A DNA stretch of 52,551 bases from Methanolinea sp. UBA275. GTDB lineage: Archaea > Halobacteriota > Methanomicrobia > Methanomicrobiales > Methanospirillaceae. Below the pieces are notes generated by a model that saw only the letters and a program-made list of their open reading frames with translations, did not search any database and was not told the DNA's origin. Shown here piece after piece: positions 1 to 8,500 of the stretch. The position numbers were made by a program, and so were the translations under genes. Position 1 is the stretch's first letter. The number at the start of each line of letters is the position of its first letter. The DNA lies in NCBI GenBank assembly GCA_002506105.1, contig DAWU01000049.1, positions 11,227 to 63,777 on the forward strand. The letters are read 5' to 3'.

Positions 1-42
1 GGCGAGAGCCCCAAGAGCGTCTGAGAGGGAGTGTTATTTTAG

Positions 43-229
43 TACGAACGGAGGGGGAGAATCCCCCTCCGGACTACCCCTGAGATGCGATAGCATGTGG
101 GCAGGGAGGGTTGCGGGATATGAGGAATCTTATATTGATCCGATACGAGAATCGCAAGGAGGAATATCACTGAAAGGGAAGGGCGAATCCCCTTCCGAAC
201 CCCCCCAGGATGCGATAGCCTGTGGGCAG
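43..229. repeat. two copies of a hairpin-plus-tag repeat
   Basis: Copy 1 has a perfect 10-bp stem (49-58 with 62-71), then a 21-base tag at 84-104 (GATGCGATAGCATGTGGGCAG without its last base reads GATGCGATAGCATGTGGGCA). Copy 2 has a 7-bp stem (177-183 with 190-196) and the same tag at 209-229 with one change. Stem sequences differ but stay self-complementary while the tag is conserved. The whole 1-279 stretch lies downstream of tfuA and no gene is supported in it; the stems resemble the second hairpin of the array at 23140-23570. Confidence 0.7.
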
Positions 230-279
230 TATGGGGTGCCCATATTTTTCGTTCCCCTGTGATCCCCCTAAAGGGAATA

Positions 280-942
280 TTATTTGATCAGTAATTCCTG
301 GGCAAGGTCCTTTGTCCGCCTGAGCGCAGCAAGGGCATCCTCCCTCTTCTGGTCCACTGCATGGAGGCGGGTGAACTCAAGGAATGAATCGAGCATTGCA
401 GGGGAAAGGGTGGTGCGGGCGACTTCGCATAGGTGCGGGTACGTACGGTCGGGGAAATAGAGTGAACGGGCGATACCAAGCAGGTGCTCGGCATCATCAT
501 GAGAGATGATCCCTCTCTCTTCGGCGTTTTTGAGGGTGCAGCGGATGTTCACGAGCGGTTCAGAGAGTGCCAGGTACGTCTCGGGATCATACACCAGCGC
601 CACCTCGTCATCGGAGATCAGCACACCGTCGCGGTAGAGGCGGTAGATGACGCCAACGCCCTCCATGCCGAGCGAATCAAGTTCTGCCGCACGGAGCGCC
701 CCCATGCTCGATGCCCCTATGACCCGGACTCCTGATGCCAGTGCGGCCAGCACTTCACGGTGGCCGACCGCACTCTCCTGGAAGAATACCCCGTCGATAA
801 GGGTGATGATACGTGCACCGTCTTCTGCAGCGGCAGTAAGGTCTCCCCGTGCAGCCGGGGGCAGGAAATGTGCCCGGAGGACGGACTCTGCTGCTTCCCG
901 CTCACAACTTGGACCCAGGAATACGACGATTTCGTGCGGCAT
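280..942 (-). CDS. tfuA: TfuA-like protein, partner of YcaO
   Basis: This 220-residue protein starts with MPHEIVVFLGPS, the usual TfuA opening, and contains the conserved region IGASSMGALRAAEL near residue 80. In methanogens TfuA acts with YcaO to install the thioglycine in the active-site alpha subunit of methyl-coenzyme M reductase, probably by delivering or activating sulfide; this is known for the family and inferred here. The start is placed at 942 rather than the upstream ATG at 978 because family homology begins at MPHEI. It overlaps the 3' end of ycaO by about 40 bases, which suggests translational coupling. About 280 bases of repeat-bearing DNA follow it. Confidence 0.88.
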   Translation of the reverse strand: MPHEIVVFLGPSCEREAAESVLRAHFLPPAARGDLTAAAEDGARIITLIDGVFFQESAVGHREVLAALASGVRVIGASSMGALRAAELDSLGMEGVGVIYRLYRDGVLISDDEVALVYDPETYLALSEPLVNIRCTLKNAEERGIISHDDAEHLLGIARSLYFPDRTYPHLCEVARTTLSPAMLDSFLEFTRLHAVDQKREDALAALRRTKDLAQELLIK

Positions 943-2116
943 TGCAGCGCCCCCCTGTGCGTTCCTGGTCCATTGCAAACATCTCGAGCCCCGGCACGAT
1001 CACCCGGACCACAGGAACGCCAATCTCCGGGCGGGTGAGATCGACCGCAATCACCCGATCCATCCCTGCAGACTTCAGACGATCTATTGTCAGGGTGATG
1101 TCGGAGAGGAAGTCATCGGTATCACATGAAGCGACCGATGAGAAGGATTCCTCGAATTCTCCATCGAACCAGTACCTGTTCATCCTCCTGACCCGCTCAT
1201 ACCCCATCTTTTTCCTGATATCAGCGGTCGGCGTGTCCTCCCGTGCACCGTGGATCTGGGTCAGCCTGCTCTGTGCCACCTCGGTGAGCGCCCGGAGCAG
1301 GGCGATTGCTGCACTGGTGTGGGTGCCCATCCCTATCGTCAGGAGCGACGGGTCGCGCAACCGGGTATCGTCCGAGACGGCGGCAAAGGTGGGGATCTTC
1401 AGGTCGCTCGTAATATCCCTGATGACGACCTCAACCTCGGCAGACGAAAAACGGGAGAGGAGATCGACCGACAGCGGTTCACCGATATCGCTGACCCTGG
1501 GCCCGGGAGTGCGGCTGGCCTCGACGAGGGACCAGGCGTCCCGCTCTATCACCTCCATGAGTGCATGGAACACCGCTTCCTCGAGGGTATTTCCTGACGC
1601 AAGGCCGTTCGTGGACGTCCGGAAGAGCTGGGGGTATTCTGCCGGGAGGGGGTGGAACACTGCACTCGCAGGAACCATGACCTCTTGGTGATCGGTAAGG
1701 TCATACCCAGAAACCCACGGGATTGGCATGCCGGGATCCGCATGGCGGGGAAGGATGAGATGCGTCGGGTCAAGCGCCGGGTATTCTTTCCGGATCCTTG
1801 AATAACTCTCCGTGACGAGCGTGCAGCCGGGTGGCACCTCTGCCGAGTACCGCTCAATTCCCTCCATGATGGCAGAGACCCGGGCTTCCGTAGGGGTGGC
1901 CCCCTTCCCGTTATACACCGAGACCGCTCCCCTTCCGGCGGTCGGGCGGATGCTCGAGAAGACCGGGATTCCGACCCGGTCGAGGCTCGTGATATCCGCA
2001 ACCCTCGTGATCCCCGCTGCCGGGAGGGCTTTTTCAACCCTGGCGAGGGTGTCCTCCGGGGAGGTGGTGCGCTGGGTCTCGTTGTTATACGTTTTCTTGC
2101 AGGGTGCGAGGATCAT
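902..2116 (-). CDS. ycaO: YcaO cyclodehydratase-type protein (McrA thioamidation)
   Basis: The 404-residue protein has the YcaO core: a glutamate-rich ATP/Mg site at SAIMEGIERYSAE (about residues 81-93) and a second at ALMEVIERDAW (about 185-195) after STNGLASGNTLEEA. YcaO enzymes phosphorylate a backbone amide with ATP; the methanogen branch with TfuA makes the thioglycine of McrA. The adjoining TfuA gene is the main reason for that assignment rather than azoline synthesis, since no peptide precursor or dehydrogenase is nearby. A GGAG about nine bases before ATG 2116 fits as ribosome binding site. It is the first gene of a two-gene operon. Confidence 0.9.
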   Translation of the reverse strand: MILAPCKKTYNNETQRTTSPEDTLARVEKALPAAGITRVADITSLDRVGIPVFSSIRPTAGRGAVSVYNGKGATPTEARVSAIMEGIERYSAEVPPGCTLVTESYSRIRKEYPALDPTHLILPRHADPGMPIPWVSGYDLTDHQEVMVPASAVFHPLPAEYPQLFRTSTNGLASGNTLEEAVFHALMEVIERDAWSLVEASRTPGPRVSDIGEPLSVDLLSRFSSAEVEVVIRDITSDLKIPTFAAVSDDTRLRDPSLLTIGMGTHTSAAIALLRALTEVAQSRLTQIHGAREDTPTADIRKKMGYERVRRMNRYWFDGEFEESFSSVASCDTDDFLSDITLTIDRLKSAGMDRVIAVDLTRPEIGVPVVRVIVPGLEMFAMDQERTGGRCNAARNRRIPGSKL

Positions 2117-2229
2117 GGTTCGGGGCTCCGCGGGTTTTCGGGGGATCTATGCTGCAGGTTCAGAGTTTTAGAGGAATGCCACATATAGGTTCTCACGGCA
2201 AAGGAGAGGTTTCCCCCCGGGGGGTTGCG

Positions 2230-3591
2230 CTACAGGTTGAGGAGGTAGGGGATTGCGATGATCGAGAAGAGCATCACCAGCATCAGGGATGAGATGAATG
2301 TCGTCACGGGAAGCGCGTATTTTCCGAGTCCTCTCCGGTCAAAGAGCCTCTCCAGGCCTTCTTTCAGGATATAGCCTCCGTCGAGGGGAACCATGGGGAT
2401 GGCATTGAAAATACCGACGTTGATATTGATCCAGGCACACCAGAACAGGAGGTGGACGATCCCCCAGAACCCGAAGAAAGGTTCCTGGTAGTACCGTGTC
2501 TCCGGCGTCTCAAACGCGAGGACCCGCAGCGCCTGGCCGCCCGCCGAAGTATCGAAGGGGATCGTGATGAACCGGAAGAACCCGCCCAGAGAGATGCCCC
2601 GGTCAACCTGTTCCATGACCATGGCACTGTCGTAGTAGTGAACCCCCATGAATCCTGACTCCCTGGTTCCCAGTTCCTCCGGCCATGCCGAGAGTGTGAG
2701 GGGATAGGTCGAGGGGACACCTTCATGCTCAACCGTGAGGGTGATCGCGTCGCCCGGGCGGGTCGCATTCAGGAGGGTTGACACATCATCCCTTGTCGCC
2801 ACCGGGATCCCGTTGATCGCCGTGATGATCGAGGGGGTGGGGATGCCCGCATCGTAGGCGGAGAAGTTCTGGTAGACTCCCGCAAGCACCGGCCCCCCGG
2901 TGGGGACCGCCATGCCGGCGAGAAGGAACATCGCCACAAAGCAGATCACCCCTATCACGATATTGTTGGTGATCCCTGCCCCGAACATCCGGATCTTCGA
3001 AATGCCCTTCACCGTCTCGAGTTCCTCCTCGTCGGGCTCGACAAAGAACCCGATCGGGATCACCGCGATAAGCACTCCCATGCCCCGTACACCAATCTTC
3101 TCTACCCTGCAGAGTATCCCGTGACCGAACTCGTGAATTGCAATGGTTATGATGAACGCGAACCAGACCGCGAGTGTTGAGGGGATATATTCGTTCAGCC
3201 CCGGTATCAGGAAAATATTCTGGGGTGCATAGATGCCGGTCGGCTCTGGCTGGAAGATCAGGGTGAGCTGGACCGAGATCAGAAGCATGATCGCGATTCC
3301 GACCGAGATGATCCCGACCATGATCACGCCGAAGGAGGCATAGATCCGGAGGAATGTTGAAAACCGGGTGAACCGGTCGAAAAAAGCGACCCGTTCAGTC
3401 TTTAATGCGAGGATCGGGCCGTAAAAAACGAACATATCCCAGAACGATCCTTCGGATGCGTCCCCTTCCTGTTCAGGAAATGCGATTCGGTCTGCCTTTT
3501 TTCGTTCATGGGCGGCCTTCCGGACATAGATATACCCAGCTACAAGTGCATACGCACAGACCGCAAGAAGAACGTAAAAGAGCCAGTGCAT
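2230..3591 (-). CDS. site-2-protease family membrane metalloprotease (M50)
   Basis: The 453-residue protein has several membrane segments, the zinc motif HEFGH at residues 153-157 inside a hydrophobic helix, and the second active-site motif NAIPMVPLDGG at 396-406 with metal-binding D404. A PDZ-like domain lies between them at about 240-300 (DAGIPTPSIITAINGIPV). This is the architecture of an intramembrane protease that cleaves membrane-bound regulators; the substrate is unknown. The start is supported by a TATA-like GATAAA (minus strand TTTATC) at 3617-3622, 28 bases upstream, implying a leaderless mRNA. Confidence 0.9.
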   Translation of the reverse strand: MHWLFYVLLAVCAYALVAGYIYVRKAAHERKKADRIAFPEQEGDASEGSFWDMFVFYGPILALKTERVAFFDRFTRFSTFLRIYASFGVIMVGIISVGIAIMLLISVQLTLIFQPEPTGIYAPQNIFLIPGLNEYIPSTLAVWFAFIITIAIHEFGHGILCRVEKIGVRGMGVLIAVIPIGFFVEPDEEELETVKGISKIRMFGAGITNNIVIGVICFVAMFLLAGMAVPTGGPVLAGVYQNFSAYDAGIPTPSIITAINGIPVATRDDVSTLLNATRPGDAITLTVEHEGVPSTYPLTLSAWPEELGTRESGFMGVHYYDSAMVMEQVDRGISLGGFFRFITIPFDTSAGGQALRVLAFETPETRYYQEPFFGFWGIVHLLFWCAWININVGIFNAIPMVPLDGGYILKEGLERLFDRRGLGKYALPVTTFISSLMLVMLFSIIAIPYLLNL

Positions 3592-3616
3592 TCCTGTACT
3601 ATTCGTATGAAATCCA

Positions 3617-3622
3617 GATAAA
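3617..3622 (-). promoter_or_regulatory. TATA box of the site-2 protease gene
   Basis: Reading the minus strand, AGGTTTATCTGG places TTTATC 26-31 bases before the ATG at 3591. That is the usual archaeal TATA-to-start distance for a leaderless message. Inferred from sequence only. Confidence 0.45.
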
Positions 3623-3662
3623 CCTGTGCAAAAGGATAAAAAAGTGCGGTCTTTATCAGGAT

Positions 3663-4304
3663 TTACCGGGGGTAATCCAGGAGACTCGCCTGCTCCTGCT
3701 TCCTGACCAGGGTACGGATGGTCTCCCAGCTCCGGCGGGCAATGTGTGGGGGTGAGCGGTGCTCCTGCATGTACTCCTCAAGAAACCGTACTGTTCCCGG
3801 ATCCGAGGGATACCCGCTGCCGATATCCCCGAACTCCTCTCTTAATTGGGCGATAGCCCTGTCGCGGTCAACCTTGGCGACGATGCTTGCCGCCGATACG
3901 GCAGGGTGGTCCCTGTCAGCATGGTGGCGGGAGACCACCCTGCAGGGGCACTCCAGGTGTCCCGCGACCATCGTGCCGTAGCGGGGGGCCACCACGTCGC
4001 ATGCATCCACCACCGCGATGGCAGGGTGGAGCAGGTTGATGACCCTGGCATGGGACTTTGCCATAAGTGCATTCATGCTCATTCCCCTCCCGTCGATTTC
4101 TGCAGGGGACAGGTGGAGGACCTCGAACGGGAACGATGCCCTGATCTCCTCTGCAAGTGCTTCGCGCCGGGAGGGGGTCAGGGCTTTTGAGTCTTTTACC
4201 CCGAGATCTGCAAGATCGCGCTTCTTCCGGCAGGCGACGGCAGCAACCACAAGGGGGCCGAGCACTGCACCTTTCCCGGCCTCGTCCACCCCGCAGAGGA
4301 TCAT
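3663..4304 (-). CDS. rnhB: ribonuclease HII
   Basis: The 213-residue protein starts MILCGVDEAGKGAVLGPLV, the signature RNase HII N-terminus with catalytic D7-E8, followed by the GVKDSKALTPSRREAL motif and the AVVDACDVV and AASIVAKVDRD motifs carrying the other acidic residues. It removes RNA from RNA-DNA hybrids and Okazaki primers. The open frame runs to 4358 but family homology starts at the ATG at 4304. It is divergent from trkA with only 59 bases between the two starts, and an AAATATTT box sits 27 bases upstream. Confidence 0.95.
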   Translation of the reverse strand: MILCGVDEAGKGAVLGPLVVAAVACRKKRDLADLGVKDSKALTPSRREALAEEIRASFPFEVLHLSPAEIDGRGMSMNALMAKSHARVINLLHPAIAVVDACDVVAPRYGTMVAGHLECPCRVVSRHHADRDHPAVSAASIVAKVDRDRAIAQLREEFGDIGSGYPSDPGTVRFLEEYMQEHRSPPHIARRSWETIRTLVRKQEQASLLDYPR

Positions 4305-4327
4305 TCGTGTGCAGAGTATCAGCCCGC

Positions 4328-4335
4328 AAAATATT
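4328..4335. promoter_or_regulatory. palindromic TATA box shared by rnhB and trkA
   Basis: AAATATTT is a perfect palindrome. Its centre lies about 27 bases from the rnhB start (minus strand) and about 32 bases from the trkA start (plus strand), the right distance for both genes. One box may therefore serve both directions; this is inferred from spacing. Confidence 0.45.
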
Positions 4336-4363
4336 TGAAGGCCAATGATGGAATCCATAACTC

Positions 4364-5032
4364 ATGTATATCATCATCGTGGGGCTCGGCGGCATAGGGA
4401 GAAACCTCACCCAGATGGCGGTGGAGCATGGCAATAACGTGGTGATCATCGACCGCGATGAACAGCGCTGTAGCGAGATACTCGAGCACCACGATGTGCT
4501 GGCCATCACGGGGAATGCGACAGACAAGTCGATCCTGGAGGATGCGGGGATCGACAGGGCCGATGCGCTGGTCGCGACAACCAGCGACGACTCGGTCAAC
4601 CTGATGACCTGCTGGCTCGCGAAGCGCTTCAAGGTGACGAACGTGGTCTCCATCGTCAACCAGAAGGAGCATTCGGATCTCTTCTCCGAGGTCGGGGTGA
4701 AGATCTCGGAGAACCCTGACGAGCTCGTCGCACAGAGGCTGTACTACTGGGCCGAGAATCCCCAGATGCAGCAGCTTGCATCCATCCCCGGCGGGACCAT
4801 ATTCGAGGTCATTGCCGAGAAGGGTGCCCCCATCGTGGATCACGAGATCAGGGAGATGAAAGTCAAGGATTTCGTGTTCATCGCGATCCGGAGGGCAGGC
4901 GGGGAGCTCATCATCCCGAGCGGCACGGTGAAGATCAGGCCCGGGGATACGATCACGGTGTTCGCAAAAAAAGAGGCGGAGGACGAGACTCTCGCCATCC
5001 TGAACCGCCAGCTCAGGCGTTCAGCCGAGTGA
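4364..5032 (+). CDS. trkA: TrkA family K+ uptake regulatory protein
   Basis: The 222-residue protein opens with the NAD-binding Rossmann motif MYIIIVGLGGIGRNL and an acidic strand end VVIIDRDEQ. A TrkA-N (RCK) domain covers about 1-120, and a TrkA-C ligand-binding domain with APIVDHEIREMKVKDFVFI covers about 140-220. Such proteins are the cytoplasmic gating subunits of Trk/Ktr potassium transporters. No TrkH membrane partner is next to it. Its 3' end overlaps the convergent geranylgeranyl reductase gene by 12 bases. Confidence 0.92.
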   Translation: MYIIIVGLGGIGRNLTQMAVEHGNNVVIIDRDEQRCSEILEHHDVLAITGNATDKSILEDAGIDRADALVATTSDDSVNLMTCWLAKRFKVTNVVSIVNQKEHSDLFSEVGVKISENPDELVAQRLYYWAENPQMQQLASIPGGTIFEVIAEKGAPIVDHEIREMKVKDFVFIAIRRAGGELIIPSGTVKIRPGDTITVFAKKEAEDETLAILNRQLRRSAE

Positions 5033-6217
5033 TGCCTTCAGCGCCGCAAGCTCCATCACGAGCTTGGGGTTCCTCTTCATCAGCTCCTTGATCAGGCTTA
5101 AGGTGCTGAATTCTTTCATCTTCAGCGTCGCAGCGGAGTGGATGATCGCGTTCAGTTTTTCATCCGGCAGCTTGATCAAATACTCCTTGATCTGCCAGTT
5201 GCGGGCAATCGTCTTGCCCATGGGTGAATGTCTCCACCCTTTATCGTAGGGCATGAGGGCATTTTTCGAGCAGTCCCCCTTTGAGATTGCCAGGGCCGCA
5301 GTCTCGGCCGCCAGTTTTCCGGTGAACATGGTATTATAGATCCCACCGCCTGTAAGTGGATCGACCACCCTTGCCGCATCACCCACGATCATGAGGCCAT
5401 CGGCAACAGAGCAGGCAACCGGCTGGCAGACCGATACCCCCCCAACAATGTGCTCGATGGTCTTGCCGGCAGGAAATCGCTTCGAGACAAAGCGGTCCAG
5501 GTAGTCCTTTGCCCGGTGCCCCTGTCCGCTCTTCTTCCCGCTTATCCCGATCCCCACGTTCGCCGTCCGGTCGCCCTTGGGGAATATCCAGAGGTACCCC
5601 TCCGGAGCAACCTCGTTCCCAAGGAGGAAGACGGTCTTAAAGGGGTCGATGTCGATATCGGTCATCAGGTACTGGGCGGAGGTCATGATCTCGCGGACCG
5701 GGACCGTGGTGTCAATACCGCACCAGCGGGAGAACTTGGACTCGACGCCATCAGCCGCAATCACGATATCAGCCTGGACACGGCGGGTATCTCCGCAATA
5801 TTCGAGAACCGCCCCTTTCACCGTGCCGCCCTCAAGGATGGGAGCACTCGCGCGGGTCTTGACCGACACATCTGCGCCTGCCTCTGCGGCCTGCCACACG
5901 AGTTCACGATCAAAAATTTTCCTGTCAAGGATGTAGCCGACCTTGCTCCCGGCCTGCTCGGACGCAAGGGTCATGGTGGTGCCGTCGGGCGCAACGATAT
6001 CGGCTCCTTTCAGTTCTGCCGAGATCCACCTGGGATCAGGTTTTACGAACTCTGCGACAGCCTCCTTCCCGATGCCCTCGGCACAGCGTACCGGTGCCCC
6101 TATTGCCGGCCGCTTTTCAGCAATGAGGACTGACAAACCCTTCTCCGCCGCGGTCCGGGCTGCCAGGGCGCCGCCGGGACCGCCCCCGATAACAAGGACA
6201 TCATACTTTGACTTCAT
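5021..6217 (-). CDS. geranylgeranyl reductase family flavoprotein
   Basis: The 398-residue protein begins MKSKYDVLVIGGGPGGALAA, an FAD-binding Rossmann motif, followed by the family sequence PVRCAEGIGKEAV and, further on, GDAARVVDPLTGGGIYN. Archaeal members saturate the geranylgeranyl chains of membrane ether lipids. The ATG at 6217 is chosen over the upstream one at 6301 because the FAD motif must lie near the N-terminus and the upstream residues belong to the ferredoxin gene in another frame. It overlaps the ferredoxin gene by 17 bases, and that ferredoxin is the likely electron donor. Confidence 0.92.
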   Translation of the reverse strand: MKSKYDVLVIGGGPGGALAARTAAEKGLSVLIAEKRPAIGAPVRCAEGIGKEAVAEFVKPDPRWISAELKGADIVAPDGTTMTLASEQAGSKVGYILDRKIFDRELVWQAAEAGADVSVKTRASAPILEGGTVKGAVLEYCGDTRRVQADIVIAADGVESKFSRWCGIDTTVPVREIMTSAQYLMTDIDIDPFKTVFLLGNEVAPEGYLWIFPKGDRTANVGIGISGKKSGQGHRAKDYLDRFVSKRFPAGKTIEHIVGGVSVCQPVACSVADGLMIVGDAARVVDPLTGGGIYNTMFTGKLAAETAALAISKGDCSKNALMPYDKGWRHSPMGKTIARNWQIKEYLIKLPDEKLNAIIHSAATLKMKEFSTLSLIKELMKRNPKLVMELAALKASLG

Positions 6218-6383
6218 CCACGACCTCCAGCGCTCCGAGCGGGCAAACCTTTGCACAGATACCGCAGCCTGTGCAATGTTCGTCCACCTCGAGGTAGGCA
6301 TCGATCAGCTCGAGGGCGCCCTCCGGGCAGACCGAGACGCAACACCCGCAGTATCCGCATATATCGCGGTGCACCTGCAACAT
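6201..6383 (-). CDS. 2[4Fe-4S] ferredoxin
   Basis: This 60-residue protein carries two classical clusters: C9-x2-C12-x2-C15-x3-C19-P and C37-x2-C40-x2-C43-x3-C47-P. It lies directly before the geranylgeranyl reductase gene and overlaps it, so it most likely supplies electrons for lipid-chain reduction; that role is inferred from context. A TTAAA-type TATA box at about 6409-6416 stands 26-33 bases upstream of the ATG. Confidence 0.93.
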   Translation of the reverse strand: MLQVHRDICGYCGCCVSVCPEGALELIDAYLEVDEHCTGCGICAKVCPLGALEVVDEVKV

Positions 6384-6408
6384 GCGGGTACTGTACCACC
6401 CGATGCGC

Positions 6409-6416
6409 CCTTAAAC
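6409..6416 (-). promoter_or_regulatory. TATA box of the ferredoxin/lipid reductase operon
   Basis: The minus strand reads AAGTTTAAGGGC centred about 30 bases before the ATG at 6383. This suggests a start of transcription at or just before the start codon. Confidence 0.4.
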
Positions 6417-6469
6417 TTTCGTCTTCCCGGCAGAGAATACCCCGGGGATTGACGGAACCGGATGATATC

Positions 6470-7621
6470 TCATTCGAATGAGAAGGTGCCGTAACGCCCG
6501 CCACCCCCCGGAAAGAGGGTCACCCTCCCGTCCCGGAGCGAATCGATTGCCATCGCGGTATCCTCATGCACACGGGAAAGGTCTGGAACCGGGACATGGG
6601 TGAGCACGCGGATCTCATCACCGAAAGACGCAAGAAATTGCTCATACAGGGTTCGCACATCCCTGCAGTCGGAGGACTTGCGGGAGAGCACATGCCGGAT
6701 GATCTCGGGCAACGGGATCAGGTGCCGGTATGGCGGCCGGGGATGCGGACTCCCGCAGGAGAGCTCCCGTGCACGGTCGCGCACCCCCTTTTTGATTTTT
6801 CCGCCGTCATCCGGGCATTTCCACCCGAGACCACCTGCTTCTTCAAGGGTATACTGCCTGTAGCAGCGCGAACATGCAGTCCGGTTGTATTTTCCCTCTT
6901 CGGGGAAGAGGCCCGCATTCTGGATCACATGCCCCCCTGTGATGCTTTCCAGGATTCCTGCCGGGGAGAGTTCCCGGACTTCGAGGACTGTGTATTCGCG
7001 GCCGAGCCTTCCCGGGTCGGGACCATGGGCGTCGGAGCTTGAGAGAAACGGGATTCCCTGGAGGTCCGGGATCGAGGCTCCATAGGAGTTGTCCGCGGAG
7101 AGGCCGAGTTCCAGGAAATCGATTGGTTCTTCCCCGTAACATTCCCGGACGCTGTTGTGACGTGCGTAGAGCGATGTCCAGGGCGTGAATGCATGGGCAG
7201 GACCGATGAATCCCCCGAGTGTGTGCACCCGCCGTGCAATCTCCTCCCCGCCGATGCGGAGACGTGGCCGGCCGGTATGAGAGAGATCCTTCGGAACGGG
7301 TTCCAGGATCGCATGCAGTTCCGAGAACGAGGAAAATTCCTCCATCAGGATCAGGTGGTGTACCCGGTTGCTGTCCTCGACTTCGGCGGAAGGTACCACG
7401 ATGACCCCATCCTCTGTATCGATGGGAACTGCATCCTCCCACATGCGACGCCATCCCGGGTGGAGGGCGTCGGCACTCCCTATCGCAGAGAGGCCCTTTT
7501 TTTTCGCTGCGCTGATCATGAAAGACGGTATCATCCGGGAGGAGGAGGCGATGGAAAAACAGGAATGAAGGTGCAGGTCGCAGGCGGGGGTTGGGTGATC
7601 AGACAATGTACCGCAACTCAT
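6470..7621 (-). CDS. endonuclease Q-like PHP-domain protein
   Basis: The 383-residue protein begins with the PHP metal motif DLHLHS (residues 15-20), followed by GLSAIGSADALHPGW, the typical EndoQ variant of the second PHP motif, and further histidines (IGPAHAFTP, SSDAHG). A zinc-ribbon-like segment CSRCYRQY...KCPDDGG follows at about 245-275; the usual fourth cysteine seems replaced by aspartate. EndoQ cuts DNA 5' of deaminated or abasic bases in archaea. It is the last gene of the replication/translation operon and overlaps the PAC2 gene by 23 bases, so the precise start is uncertain. Confidence 0.82.
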   Translation of the reverse strand: MSCGTLSDHPTPACDLHLHSCFSIASSSRMIPSFMISAAKKKGLSAIGSADALHPGWRRMWEDAVPIDTEDGVIVVPSAEVEDSNRVHHLILMEEFSSFSELHAILEPVPKDLSHTGRPRLRIGGEEIARRVHTLGGFIGPAHAFTPWTSLYARHNSVRECYGEEPIDFLELGLSADNSYGASIPDLQGIPFLSSSDAHGPDPGRLGREYTVLEVRELSPAGILESITGGHVIQNAGLFPEEGKYNRTACSRCYRQYTLEEAGGLGWKCPDDGGKIKKGVRDRARELSCGSPHPRPPYRHLIPLPEIIRHVLSRKSSDCRDVRTLYEQFLASFGDEIRVLTHVPVPDLSRVHEDTAMAIDSLRDGRVTLFPGGGGRYGTFSFE

Positions 7622-8351
7622 CGTTCTCGGTCGCCCGCTGGGTGTCGACCAGTTTCTCGATCATGTGCTCCATCTCGATCCCGCGCTCCTGGAGGGTCGT
7701 GGCATTGACATCGAGGCCGAGCAGGGTGCAGAGGATGCCAAGGACCGCCGCAGCGCTCTTGGGATCCACGAGGTACCCGGAGGTCTCTCCCATCAGGCAG
7801 ATCCCCTCGATCCCGCGGGCTTTCCCGAGACCGAGCATGAGCCCTGCAGCGCCGATAATTCCTCCCCCGGGTTCATCGGGGCTGATGACTGCTCCTGCAG
7901 CCTCGAGCGGATCTCTGAGCATCTCGTCATTGACCGCCGCAAGGACCCTCGGGACATCGACGAGGTGGCCGACGCCATACCCGCCAAGGGTGTAGATCCT
8001 TGAGACACCAAGGGATCCTGCGATCGAGAGGAAGGTATCGGCGAGGAGGTAATGCCCTTCTGCAGACGTGCTCTGGTAGTCCCCCACAAGAAAGAGGAGG
8101 CGGTGTTCCTCTCCATCGTAGAAGTAGATCTCGTTGTTTGCGAGACGCACCGTGCCGTTCTCCTGGATGATCACCTGTGGCGGGAAGAATATGGACTCGA
8201 TCTCCGCGATCTTCTGTGCGCCAAGCTCGTGGATCAGGTGCTCGGCGACAAGCTTGCCCACATGACCGATGCCGGGAAGCCCTTCGATGAGGACCGGTGC
8301 GGAGATCTCGCCGGGCCCGGGTCCCAGGTACCGGACGGTTATCTCTTCCAT
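7599..8351 (-). CDS. PAC2 family proteasome-assembly-chaperone-like protein
   Basis: The 250-residue protein begins MEEITVRYLG and shows the PAC2 core: APVLIEGLPGIGHVGKL, then YTLGGYGVG and GLMLGLGKARGIEGICLMGET. Archaeal homologues are commonly encoded beside nop10 and aIF2-alpha, as here. The archaeal role is not settled; some members help assemble proteasomes. The ATG at 8351 is chosen because the longer frame to 8435 runs through nop10. It overlaps nop10 by 13 bases. Confidence 0.88.
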   Translation of the reverse strand: MEEITVRYLGPGPGEISAPVLIEGLPGIGHVGKLVAEHLIHELGAQKIAEIESIFFPPQVIIQENGTVRLANNEIYFYDGEEHRLLFLVGDYQSTSAEGHYLLADTFLSIAGSLGVSRIYTLGGYGVGHLVDVPRVLAAVNDEMLRDPLEAAGAVISPDEPGGGIIGAAGLMLGLGKARGIEGICLMGETSGYLVDPKSAAAVLGILCTLLGLDVNATTLQERGIEMEHMIEKLVDTQRATENDELRYIV

Positions 8352-8500
8352 TGCCTCATCTCCAGGCGGTATTTCCCATAACGGTCCTGGGGTGAAAAAC
8401 GTGCAGGATGGGCGTGTGCAGTGGGTTCGCCGCACACCGGGCAGGTTTCATGCAGGGTATAGGTCCGGTCATGCGGGCACCGTCTCAGGTGACCGCTCAT
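8339..8500 (-). CDS. nop10: H/ACA RNA-protein component Nop10
   Basis: Translating the minus strand gives a 53-residue protein starting MSGHLRRCPHDRTYTLHETC, with a zinc ribbon formed by C8, C20 and C23 (CPVCGE) and the family C-terminal part RFSPQDRYGKYRLE. Nop10 is a core subunit of the H/ACA pseudouridylation complex (with Cbf5, Gar1 and L7Ae). Its ATG overlaps the aIF2-alpha stop in an ATGA, and its 3' end overlaps the PAC2 gene, so it is translationally coupled on both sides. Confidence 0.93.
   Translation of the reverse strand: MSGHLRRCPHDRTYTLHETCPVCGEPTAHAHPARFSPQDRYGKYRLEMRQWKR

Noticed and set aside
3..262. Plus-strand open frame with no stop from the window edge to 263
   Set aside because: It runs through both hairpin repeats, has no protein-like pattern, and is explained by the GC-rich composition.
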